Made by a program: the position numbers and the translations under genes | Notes under the pieces: model-generated | What the model saw: the letters and a program-made list of their open reading frames with translations, nothing else | What the model was told of the DNA's origin: nothing | Database searches by the model: none | Part shown: one piece after another, positions 9,278 through 17,777 of the stretch | Numbering within the stretch: the first letter of the stretch is position 1 | Layout: each line of letters starts with the position of its first letter | NCBI GenBank assembly: GCA_964633225.1 | Contig: CAZWFQ010000002.1 | Coordinates: 69,889-133,888 of the forward strand | Reading direction: 5' to 3' | DNA: 64,000 nt | DNA from: JAKQIM01 sp964633225 | GTDB taxonomy: Bacteria > Chloroflexota > Anaerolineae > Anaerolineales > UBA4823

Positions 9278-10045
9278 TTATGGACAAGGTTGCGGCATGT
9301 TGCCGTAGTTGAAAACCAGCACCGGCGTATCTCTCAATTGTAGGATTTCCCCAGTGGTTTGCAAACACTGCCCTGTCTTGTCCTGTGTCCACACCACATC
9401 GTAGGTGATCCAATAGAAAGCAGATTGTGCATCCGAAAAAACAACAATAAAGCCGGTCGTTAAAGGTTGAATGTACAGCACTTCCCCGCGCACACAAAGG
9501 GTTTGGCCGACATTGGCAGACGTGATTGTGGTTGCCTCCACACAGCCAGATGAATCAATGGTTGGAGATGGCGCTATGGTTGATGTTTCTGTAGGACCTC
9601 CTGCTGCACCGATCGGTGCACTGGTGGGAGTAGGCGTAACTGGACGGCGAGTAGCTGTTAGACGAGGAGAAGTGGCAGTGGGTGTTATCGAAACAACCGC
9701 TGCGGGCTCAGGGGTGGTCGGTTTGGGCGTAAACGTGGCCGTGGGGGCGGCGTCTGCAAGGCGCGCCAAGGCACTTTCGAGCGCGGGGCGCCCTGGCCCA
9801 AAGAACACCAGCCACACAAGTGCCAAGAGCAAGATAAGCGCCCCGATGCCAATCAAACGCTGGCGGCTGAACCAATTTGCCAGGGTTGGATGTGAGGCGG
9901 CTAGCTTGGCCTGGCTGGTGAACAGCCAATCTTCCCGCTGCTCAGGCACACCTAAACCTGGCTGAACAGCCTCCCCGGCAGTCTCAGACTTTGCAAGGGC
10001 TTCACGCTCGGGTTTCGAGGCTGTTCGACGAAGCTTGTTGAACAT
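9278..10045 (-). CDS. Single-pass membrane-anchored protein with T/P-rich extracytoplasmic stalk
   Basis: A 255-residue protein I do not recognise. Residues 1-62 are charged and probably cytoplasmic. One transmembrane helix follows (IGIGALILLLALVWLVFF, about 65-83). Then comes a Thr/Pro/Ala-rich linker of about 70 residues (repeated TPTPTS-type runs), as in cell-surface stalks. The C-terminal 85 residues form a compact beta-rich domain with Cys in CVEAT, LCVRGEV, QCLQTTGE and PQPCP, possibly two disulfides; its pattern (GQTLCVRGEV) recalls small OB/nucleic-acid-fold modules, but this is only an impression. It ends one base before the lipid-kinase start and lies 42 bp after the subtilase gene on the same strand. 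Confidence 0.75.
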   Translation of the reverse strand: MFNKLRRTASKPEREALAKSETAGEAVQPGLGVPEQREDWLFTSQAKLAASHPTLANWFSRQRLIGIGALILLLALVWLVFFGPGRPALESALARLADAAPTATFTPKPTTPEPAAVVSITPTATSPRLTATRRPVTPTPTSAPIGAAGGPTETSTIAPSPTIDSSGCVEATTITSANVGQTLCVRGEVLYIQPLTTGFIVVFSDAQSAFYWITYDVVWTQDKTGQCLQTTGEILQLRDTPVLVFNYGNMPQPCP

Positions 10046-10087
10046 GCCATAAGTATATCTTAATTCCCAGAAATAATGACTTCCGTG

Positions 10088-13000
10088 CTACTCTGATGCC
10101 TGGGAGCTAAAAAGGCAAATCGGCACAAAAACCACCCATTCGTCTTTTACAACCCAGGTCTCAACGCTGGCGGCATTATTGGTTCCGTTGGGGTCTTCTG
10201 TGCTTGATGCCAAGACTGCATGGTTGAACAGCGAACCAGAAACATCAGGAGCCGTAACCGTGACCAGGATCACGGCGGTACTGCCAACCAGTATATTGCC
10301 CAGATCACAGGTCACCCCGCCATCTGCCTGCGAACACAGCGCAGTGGCCGAAACAAATGTCACACTGACAGGCAATGTGTCAAACAATGTGGCTTGAACC
10401 GCCGGATCGGGGCCATCGTTTGTCACCGTCAACGTGTAGACGAGGGTCTCGCCCTCCCCCACCACTGCGGGGCCTTCTTTGATCAGAGACAGGTCGGCAT
10501 AACTTCTAATCGCCACAACCTCAGCCGTGGCAACGTTATTCGCTTCCTGCGGGTCAAAGGTGGCTGACCTTGCAGAGGCCTGGTTGGTGAACAGCCCAAT
10601 TGCATCTGCTGCGACCACCACCGCTGCGGTCACCACTTCTCCGGTTGCCAGACTCTCCCATTCACAGATCACCACCCCACCCGCATCCGTGCAGGGCAGG
10701 CCCACCGAAACCAACGTCGTGCTGGCTGGCAGGGTATCTGTCAAGATCACATTCAAAGCTTCGTCTGGCCCATGATTGGTCAGAGTCAAGGTGTAGGTCA
10801 CCTCATCTCTTACATGGATGGCACTCGGGCTGCCCACCTTGCTCAAAGCCAGGTCTGCAGATGCCGTCACCGTCGCTTGGCCTTCCACCACACCCATGCC
10901 ACAGCGGTTAAAAGCCCACAAAGTGACCGTATATACACCGCTGGCTGCATAGGCATGTATTGGGCTATCCAACGTACCGGTTACACCATCACCGAAATCC
11001 CACAGGTAGTTGTCTGCGCCGCCAGTGGTATTGGTCAAGACCAGCGTCAGGCCATCTGCGGCATGCACAAAACTTGCCACCGGCGGCACAGCGATCTCGA
11101 TCAGCGCTTGTTCGGCATCGCAGCCAAACTCATTACAGGCCGCCAGCGTGGCCGTGTAGATGCCCGCCGCGGCATATGTATGTGTGACATTTTCGAACCC
11201 CGCAATCATCGTCACCCCATCACCAAAATCCCACTGCATCTCGGTCGCCGGCGGGATGCCCGGCTGGGTGGTATTGGTCAGAGCCACCGCTTCACCTAAG
11301 CAATGCCCAGCATCAACATCCAATCCGGCAGCCGGGGCAAGGAACGCATCCACGATGTGCAGCATGACCCCAAAGTGCGGCCTTTCTCCAACCGGACTGT
11401 TTTCAATAACGGAAAGCTCAGCCGCATAATCACCCAACGGCAGGGGCAGGGTGTTCGAGAAGGTTGACAACGCAATCGCCACATCCAGGCTTTCTCCCGC
11501 TGGAATGGTGGCGGTCAGAGGAACCGCCTGCACCCAGGGTAAATCAACAGCCGGCACACTGACCAGCCACAAGATGGCGTTATGCATCACAATATTCATC
11601 CCGGCGGCGCTCTGATCACCGGCAATCGAAACCACCGTCCGGTCGGTCTTGGCGGCCACAAACAGCTCCCCATCTTGCCAACGCGCCACCTCTTCAGACC
11701 CAACCGTCAGGTACGTTTCGTCTAACCGGAAATAATCGCAAATTGCGGGCACACCCGCCATGATGGGGTGTTCTGCATTGTAAGTTCCCAGGCAAGAGTT
11801 GCTGACGAGATAGATTGCACCATTTAGGGCTGTGTAAGCCTGCTCCATGAATCTGCCGCCCATCGCCAGGTAATGTGTTCCAATGGAGGACATCAAGTTA
11901 ATCACCTTCCCCCCGCCATCCACATAATCTGCCAGCAAATTCCCAATCCCGGTTGGGTCTTGATACACAGCATCTGACCAGGTGATGACCACCGCATAGG
12001 CCTGGAGCTGCGCCAAAGTGGGGGTAGCATAGCGGGCATCAAAACCATCCAGCGTCTCCAGCCCACCCAAAGCCAGGAGCTGGCTGCGGATGGTAGTGAT
12101 ATTACTACCAGAGTGAAGCAACAAAACATCTGGCCCGGCAGCAGCAATGCTGCCATTCAACTGAAGCATACCCGGCTGCTCTACGATCTCATATTCGAGC
12201 GGTTGGCCGCCGTTATTGGCAATCTCCAGGCTAAACGGAGCGGTATAAATGCCCGTGCCGCTCACCACCCAAGACTCGAGCACCTCGCCTGTCAGGTCTA
12301 CACAAGGCCAGTCGGGAACCAGGTTCACATCCAGCAGCACATCACCCTGGGCAGAGATATCCAGCGTGGTCGTATCACTCAGGTAATTGGCCCCACCAAA
12401 AATGACCTCATACTGCCCGGGGTACAACCATACCGAATAGGAACCGGTGTCCGGATCGCTCAGCGTGCTGCTGATCGGATCCCCGTTCACAATCTCAACC
12501 CAGGCTTCAATCGCTTCGAGCGCGCAATTGTCTGCCAGCCTGCCATGCAGATGCCCCATGCCGGCGGATGGTGCGACCGTCATTGTCACTGGAATACTCA
12601 ATAATGGGTTATTTACTTCATTTAATATAATGCTGTAATTACCAGGCTGATCGATGCCTGCTGCCGTGGTGGCGGTGAACGACAATGTAAAGGGCAGTAC
12701 CCCAGGCACAGTACTGCTGGCTGGGATAGTGCCCGTCAGGGGGATCGCTCTCAGCCAGGGCACACCGGTTGCGCCCTCATCAAATTCAAAATCATAGGGC
12801 AGCGGCAGCCGGTTATAGAGGCTTCCGGTGATCGTAGCCGTGCCCTGCCAATCCAACCAGGCATGCACGGGCGCCGGCATAAAAGCTAACCAGGCAGCTA
12901 AGGAAAAATTCTGCTGCGTACTAATCCCCGAAGATATCTCAAGCACGGCAAAGCCAGCCGCATACCCCTGCATCGTCGCCGTCACCACATGAGGGCCCTG

Positions 13001-14884
13001 ATCGAGGTACATTTCATAGGAACCATCAGGCCGCGTGAGAGCCAAAGTGCCGTTTTCTGCTTCCAGAGTGACACCGCCCAAGCCATACCCATTGTCGGCA
13101 TCGGTCACATACCCAGCCAGCACACCGCGCTGCGCCATAGCAATATCCTGTGCGGTGACCATCCCGGCGGTAATCGCTACCCCGGGGACAATCTCGGTAA
13201 CATAACCAGGATGAACCACTGTCACGGTATAGCCCCCTGCCAGGGCCATCATGTTGTAGGCACCAGACAAGTCCGTTACGGCAGAGGGACTGCCGCCTTC
13301 CAGCACAGGGGTAATGGTCACGGTGGCCCCGGCTACCGCAGACCCGCTGACAGCATCTGTGACGCTGCCAGCCAGGTGGCCGATGCCACCACAAGTCTGT
13401 AGGCCCGCCGTGTACACATCCAGGTGACCATAGCCATAAGAATAGTTGCCCTCTCCACTGGCCGGAGCGCCGCAGATCCCATCTGGAGTGGCACCCGCTG
13501 TGTCCTGTAACAATTGGAAGGTTTGGTCAATCTTCCCCACCAGGCCCGGGTTACAGGCCCACAAAAGCGCCACCGCCCCCGCCGAATGCGGCGAGGCCAT
13601 CGAAGTGCCGCTGTAGGTACAGATAAATTTGTTCGTCGGGATGCTCGAACACACATTGACACCCGGAGCAGAAATATTGGGCTTGGTGTAAGGCACATCT
13701 TCGAAAGTGCCGGGCCCACGGCTGGAGAAATAGGCTATACCGCCGCTCATATCATGCGCCCCAGACGTGAAGGATTCTGGGTATTCGCCAGGCGAGGTCA
13801 GGGTAGCACACCCCGAGCCGCCGTTGCCGGCTGAGAAAGCCGGGAAGATACCTGCAGCTACCCAGGCCAGCACTTTTGCTTGATACCAGACGTCCCCGCG
13901 GGGACCATCCCACGAATTGTTGACCACGTGAGGGCGATTGGCAGGATCACCATTGGGGGCCAGGATCCAATCTGCGCAAGCAAACACGTCTTCATCGCTG
14001 CAAGTTTCGCCCGCACATGCCCTGCACGCGATCCACTGTGCGCCGGGCGCCATCCCCACCTGGTAGGCCAGACCCGGGTCATTGTCACCGACCATCGTCC
14101 CCATGGTATGCGTGCCGTGCCCGTCTGAGTCACAAGGCCCAGCACAAGTGCCCACAGCGTCATGCCAGCAGGCCGGGTCCGCCGGGTTGGCACTGCATTT
14201 ATACGCTTGATCCAGGGCAGGGTGATTCCACTGCACCCCGGTATCAATATTTGCCACCACAATGTCCTGGCCCTGGACGTCAAAAAATGACCAGAAATCG
14301 TCTGCCCCTGTGTATGAGATGCCCCAGGCCAATGAGGCATCTGGCGCACCCGGGGCTGCCATCCGATCAAAGGCCAATAAATCCCCGGCCCATTGCAGAG
14401 CAAACGGAACGTTTGGGGGTTGGGGAGGCGCAATATGGTACGTGCGCGTAGCGCGGATAGTCGCCACCTCGCCCAAGGAGGCCAGGTCATAGGCCGCCTT
14501 CGAATTTCCGTTCTGGATATACAATTCATTGCCGGCGATGAAGGTGCGATATTCCAGGCCCATCGCGTCCAGGTAGCCCTTGGCCTTCGCCTGGCTGCGC
14601 CGGGCAGTTTCATTTAACGTGTTGTATACAAACTGCCCGCGCGCCTCCCAATCCATGCCGTACGCCGCCGATAGATCGGCTTGTTCGGCAAAGCGCACGA
14701 TGAAGTCGGCACGCTCTCCTTGGGTAGACAATTGACTCATCAAAACCCCCTCAATCTTGTCTGCCGCCTGGGAAACCTGCGCATCCAACGTTCCCGCCCT
14801 GGCAACAACCGGTTGGGCCAGGCCGAATAAAATTCCACCAATCAACACCACAGAAAGAAGTCTACGCAGGGTTAGAGATGTCAT
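10088..14884 (-). CDS. Large secreted subtilisin-like serine protease (S8) with PKD and DUF11 repeats
   Basis: A 1598-residue exported protease. Residues 1-30 are a signal peptide ending near ARA; 40-150 resemble an inhibitor-I9-type propeptide. The S8 domain covers about 170-495 with Asp214 (ANIDTG), His256 (DGHGTH), oxyanion Asn354 (SAGNGG) and Ser428 (SGTSMASPH). Then come two carboxypeptidase-regulatory-like beta modules (about 503-665), another near 780-865, a Rossmann-like segment near 890-1110 that reads like a GATase/ThuA-type fold (LLLHSG, VVITWSD, LADYVDGGGKVINL), two PKD domains with WDFGDGV (about 1180-1345), and two DUF11 repeats (about 1350-1575). The C-terminus VVFVPICLF resembles the terminal hydrophobic tails common on Chloroflexota surface proteins. 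A GGAG site precedes the ATG. The gene is divergent from the kinase operon at 15054. Confidence 0.93.
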   Translation of the reverse strand: MTSLTLRRLLSVVLIGGILFGLAQPVVARAGTLDAQVSQAADKIEGVLMSQLSTQGERADFIVRFAEQADLSAAYGMDWEARGQFVYNTLNETARRSQAKAKGYLDAMGLEYRTFIAGNELYIQNGNSKAAYDLASLGEVATIRATRTYHIAPPQPPNVPFALQWAGDLLAFDRMAAPGAPDASLAWGISYTGADDFWSFFDVQGQDIVVANIDTGVQWNHPALDQAYKCSANPADPACWHDAVGTCAGPCDSDGHGTHTMGTMVGDNDPGLAYQVGMAPGAQWIACRACAGETCSDEDVFACADWILAPNGDPANRPHVVNNSWDGPRGDVWYQAKVLAWVAAGIFPAFSAGNGGSGCATLTSPGEYPESFTSGAHDMSGGIAYFSSRGPGTFEDVPYTKPNISAPGVNVCSSIPTNKFICTYSGTSMASPHSAGAVALLWACNPGLVGKIDQTFQLLQDTAGATPDGICGAPASGEGNYSYGYGHLDVYTAGLQTCGGIGHLAGSVTDAVSGSAVAGATVTITPVLEGGSPSAVTDLSGAYNMMALAGGYTVTVVHPGYVTEIVPGVAITAGMVTAQDIAMAQRGVLAGYVTDADNGYGLGGVTLEAENGTLALTRPDGSYEMYLDQGPHVVTATMQGYAAGFAVLEISSGISTQQNFSLAAWLAFMPAPVHAWLDWQGTATITGSLYNRLPLPYDFEFDEGATGVPWLRAIPLTGTIPASSTVPGVLPFTLSFTATTAAGIDQPGNYSIILNEVNNPLLSIPVTMTVAPSAGMGHLHGRLADNCALEAIEAWVEIVNGDPISSTLSDPDTGSYSVWLYPGQYEVIFGGANYLSDTTTLDISAQGDVLLDVNLVPDWPCVDLTGEVLESWVVSGTGIYTAPFSLEIANNGGQPLEYEIVEQPGMLQLNGSIAAAGPDVLLLHSGSNITTIRSQLLALGGLETLDGFDARYATPTLAQLQAYAVVITWSDAVYQDPTGIGNLLADYVDGGGKVINLMSSIGTHYLAMGGRFMEQAYTALNGAIYLVSNSCLGTYNAEHPIMAGVPAICDYFRLDETYLTVGSEEVARWQDGELFVAAKTDRTVVSIAGDQSAAGMNIVMHNAILWLVSVPAVDLPWVQAVPLTATIPAGESLDVAIALSTFSNTLPLPLGDYAAELSVIENSPVGERPHFGVMLHIVDAFLAPAAGLDVDAGHCLGEAVALTNTTQPGIPPATEMQWDFGDGVTMIAGFENVTHTYAAAGIYTATLAACNEFGCDAEQALIEIAVPPVASFVHAADGLTLVLTNTTGGADNYLWDFGDGVTGTLDSPIHAYAASGVYTVTLWAFNRCGMGVVEGQATVTASADLALSKVGSPSAIHVRDEVTYTLTLTNHGPDEALNVILTDTLPASTTLVSVGLPCTDAGGVVICEWESLATGEVVTAAVVVAADAIGLFTNQASARSATFDPQEANNVATAEVVAIRSYADLSLIKEGPAVVGEGETLVYTLTVTNDGPDPAVQATLFDTLPVSVTFVSATALCSQADGGVTCDLGNILVGSTAVILVTVTAPDVSGSLFNHAVLASSTEDPNGTNNAASVETWVVKDEWVVFVPICLFSSQASE

Positions 14885-14960
14885 GAAAAGGCTCCTCAGC
14901 CGCCTGAAGCATCAGAAAAGTCCACCGGTTAAACTATGAATGCTATTTATCTCTACGATT

Positions 14961-14969
14961 AATATACCA
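14961..14969 (-). promoter_or_regulatory. Extended -10 promoter candidate for the subtilase gene
   Basis: On the minus strand TGGTATATT matches the extended -10 pattern TGnTATAAT. No convincing -35 is seen, as is usual for extended -10 promoters. It would give a leader of about 70 nt before the ATG at 14884, with GAGGAG near the start codon. Confidence 0.4.
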
Positions 14970-14987
14970 TCAAAACCTGACAGCAGG

Positions 14988-15021
14988 CCAATCAACCAAG
15001 CTGTTAGGCTGTCGATTGGTT
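14988..15021. promoter_or_regulatory. Inverted repeat between divergent promoters (possible operator)
   Basis: CCAATC (14988-14993) pairs with GATTGG (15014-15019), and AACCAA (14994-14999) pairs with TTGGTT (15016-15021). The element lies between the -10 boxes of the divergent subtilase and kinase genes, over the expected -35 region of the rightward promoter. It could be a shared regulator site; chance is not excluded. Confidence 0.3.
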
Positions 15022-15026
15022 TTAGG

Positions 15027-15035
15027 TGCTATAAT
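15027..15035 (+). promoter_or_regulatory. Extended -10 promoter for the kinase operon
   Basis: TGCTATAAT is a perfect extended -10. The expected start point near 15042 leaves only about 12 nt before the ATG at 15054, and no strong ribosome site is present, so the first gene may be translated from a very short leader. Confidence 0.6.
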
Positions 15036-15053
15036 TTATCAAAGTAATGGATA

Positions 15054-17777
15054 ATGAGTGAAAACACTGCCCTGACCCTGCAACTGAAAGAAGCATGCAA
15101 ACAATCCGGCGCGCGCTGGGCGGTTTGGCTTGAGCGCGTTGAAGATGCGTGGCAGCCATGCGAACAACACAACCTGACTAAAACGCGCCTGAAAGCGCTG
15201 CTAACTGTTCTGCAGGTTCCCGAAACTGCCAAGTGGCTGGCTGGCACGTTGGGCAGCCAGCGCGTGCGGTCGCGCGGCACAGGTCAGCAAGCGCCAGCGT
15301 TGGGCTGCCAAAGGCTGTACGCTTTTCCCCACGCCACCACCCATTCTTTGCTGCTGGTAGGTGCGCAAGCTCTTGACCGCCAGGGGGAAGGCATGTTCCG
15401 CATCGTGACGCTTGGCAGCCCTTCTGCCATGACCGTTCCTCCTGCCTTACAACACACCGAACAAGTCGAAACAGCCCCGGCAGCAAACAGCAAGACCGGC
15501 CTACCCGAAACTTACGAACTGCCTCTGCTGCCCCTGGAAACTGATATTGAGGCATCGTACGATCCCCAGGCCGCCCTGGAAAGGGTCCTAACCTTTTTAG
15601 CCCGCCAGGTTCCCTGCCAGGCTGCTTACCTTGCGCTCCGCAGCGGTGAGACCTTCCACGTCCAGGCAACCTGGAACTGTCCGGCAGGTATACAAGGAGC
15701 TGACATTTCCATTGGAAATGATAGACCCCTGGCAAGCGTCGTCGCCACCCGTAAGGGCTTGTTGATCCAAGATGCGGCCGATTCTAACCTTGACCGGGAA
15801 TTTACATTGTATGCCCCGCTATCGGCTGCTGGCCTGCTTGGATCATGGATGGGCTTGCCAGTTAAAATTGGCCAACGCATCATCGGAATGATAGCTTTTG
15901 TCGCCCAGCAGCCGAGTGTTTTCAACCCTTCTGATCTCGCTCAAATGGGAGAGCATGTTGTCCGCCTGGCCTATAATATTGAAAGCGCCATCATCTTTGG
16001 CGAGGTAACACACTACCTGCAACAGTTGGCCTTGCTCAACGACCTGGCTTCCACCGCCTCGCTGGGGGTGGACATTGATCAGGGCAAGGCGCCGGGCGAA
16101 TTTGCTCGCCGCGTGATGATGCGCCTGCGCAGGACCTTCAAGACAGATTGGGCCGCCGTACTGCTGCTATCGCCAGATGGGAAAACCTTACAAGAATATG
16201 GCGGCGGCTCACGCCTGGCACCCGCTTGGGAAGTGCCGGTAGAAAACAGCTTAATGGGCCTGGCGGTTCAAAAAGGGCTGCCGGTGCGCGTCGGCGATGT
16301 ACGCAACGCTGGACGCTACTTCCCAATCCACCCAGATTTTCGCTCTGAGCTGGCTGTGCCGCTTAAGTATCGCGGCCGCATCATCGGCGCCCTGGTACTG
16401 GTCAGCGCCCAGCCCAACGCTTTCAGCCGCCCTGACGAACAGTTGTTGATCGTGATCGCATCGCAAATGGCTGGCCTGTTTGAGAACATGCGCCTGAACG
16501 AAGAAACGCGCGAGCGGGCTCAAAAGCTGGCTGACAGCGTGCGCCAATTAGAAGCCGTGCGAGATACCTCCCTGGATATTGCCGGCGACCTGGATCTCGA
16601 CACCCTGCTTTCGCGCCTGACCATCCGCGCCCGCGACCTGGTAGGCGCCCGCGGGGCCGAACTGGGGCTATACAATGAACGCGAACAAATCATTGAGATT
16701 GTGATCTCTGATACCCCATGGGAACACATCCAGGGCAGCCAGATACCACTCATGGCTGGAGTGGCCGGGCGATTGGCTGCCTTCGGAGAGCCAATTGTGG
16801 TGGATAATTACAACACCTGGTCCGGCAGGCTTCTCCCCCATCGCAAGGCTTCCTTCCGGGCTGTTGCCGGGGTGCCCCTGAAATTCAAGGGACAGGTGAT
16901 TGGAACCCTGACGGTTCTCGATGACCGCCCCGAGAAAACCTTTCAGCGCGAAGATGTCAATCTGCTAGAGCTTCTTGCGCCCCAAGCGGCTATTTCCATT
17001 CGCAACGCCCGTTTATACCAGGAATTACAAGAGCGTATCAAGGCGCAGCAGGTGGCTGAGGCGCGCCTGGTGCGATCGGCGCGCCTGGCAGCAGTTGGCG
17101 AAATGGCTGCCGGTGTTGCCCACGAGCTGAACAATCCCCTCACCACGGTGGCCGGCTTTGCAGAGCTGATCCTGCAAGATTTAGAACCCGGTTCGCCCTT
17201 CAGAGAGGACCTGGAACTGGTATTGGCAGAATCGGAACGGGCACGGCATGTCGTGCGCAGGCTTCTGGATTTTTCTCGCCCGGTGGATGATCAACGCACA
17301 AAAACCGATTTAAACGAACTGGTAAAGGGGGTGTTGCTGCTGGTAAACCACCTGACGCGCACCAGCAGCGTGGAAATTGTGCTGGCGTTAACAGAAGATT
17401 TGCCTTGGGTGACATTGGATCCTAACCAGATCAAGCAAGTCTTTCTGAACCTGGTGCATAATGCCTTGCAAGCAATGCCCAATGGCGGCAAATTAACCGT
17501 CACCACCGGGCAAGAGGAGCACGAAAACGGCGGCCACCGGCAAACCTGGGCTACACTGGCTGTGCGCGACACCGGCGAAGGCATCCCGTCCGAAAATCTG
17601 GAAAAATTATTTGAACCTTTCTTCTCCACGCGGCTACCCGGCAAAGGTACAGGGCTGGGGTTATCGGTGAGTTACGGCATTATCTCCAGCCATGGAGGTT
17701 TCATCGATGTAGAAAGCCAGATTGGGCAGGGAAGCTGCTTCACCATCTATTTGCCGCAGGAGCCCAACGATGCTTGA
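15054..17777 (+). CDS. Multi-GAF sensor histidine kinase
   Basis: A 907-residue soluble kinase. A degenerate GAF-like region lies at about 20-125, then three recognisable GAF domains (about 175-315, 325-480, 505-655), each ending in the usual amphipathic helix (for example ISIRNARLYQEL). HisKA has His690 in GVAHELNNPL; the HATPase shows NLVHNALQAMPNGG, DTGEGIP and GTGLGLSVSYGI. No transmembrane helix is present, so it senses an internal signal. It heads a three-gene operon with the receiver-kinase (8-bp overlap) and an OmpR-type regulator (4-bp overlap), so phosphate probably flows to one or both. The ligand is unknown. Confidence 0.94.
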   Translation: MSENTALTLQLKEACKQSGARWAVWLERVEDAWQPCEQHNLTKTRLKALLTVLQVPETAKWLAGTLGSQRVRSRGTGQQAPALGCQRLYAFPHATTHSLLLVGAQALDRQGEGMFRIVTLGSPSAMTVPPALQHTEQVETAPAANSKTGLPETYELPLLPLETDIEASYDPQAALERVLTFLARQVPCQAAYLALRSGETFHVQATWNCPAGIQGADISIGNDRPLASVVATRKGLLIQDAADSNLDREFTLYAPLSAAGLLGSWMGLPVKIGQRIIGMIAFVAQQPSVFNPSDLAQMGEHVVRLAYNIESAIIFGEVTHYLQQLALLNDLASTASLGVDIDQGKAPGEFARRVMMRLRRTFKTDWAAVLLLSPDGKTLQEYGGGSRLAPAWEVPVENSLMGLAVQKGLPVRVGDVRNAGRYFPIHPDFRSELAVPLKYRGRIIGALVLVSAQPNAFSRPDEQLLIVIASQMAGLFENMRLNEETRERAQKLADSVRQLEAVRDTSLDIAGDLDLDTLLSRLTIRARDLVGARGAELGLYNEREQIIEIVISDTPWEHIQGSQIPLMAGVAGRLAAFGEPIVVDNYNTWSGRLLPHRKASFRAVAGVPLKFKGQVIGTLTVLDDRPEKTFQREDVNLLELLAPQAAISIRNARLYQELQERIKAQQVAEARLVRSARLAAVGEMAAGVAHELNNPLTTVAGFAELILQDLEPGSPFREDLELVLAESERARHVVRRLLDFSRPVDDQRTKTDLNELVKGVLLLVNHLTRTSSVEIVLALTEDLPWVTLDPNQIKQVFLNLVHNALQAMPNGGKLTVTTGQEEHENGGHRQTWATLAVRDTGEGIPSENLEKLFEPFFSTRLPGKGTGLGLSVSYGIISSHGGFIDVESQIGQGSCFTIYLPQEPNDA

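Noticed and set aside
10088..14884. Repeat array or CRISPR-like periodicity in the PKD/DUF11 region
   Set aside because: Similarity is at the protein-module level only; no short direct repeats with spacers are seen.
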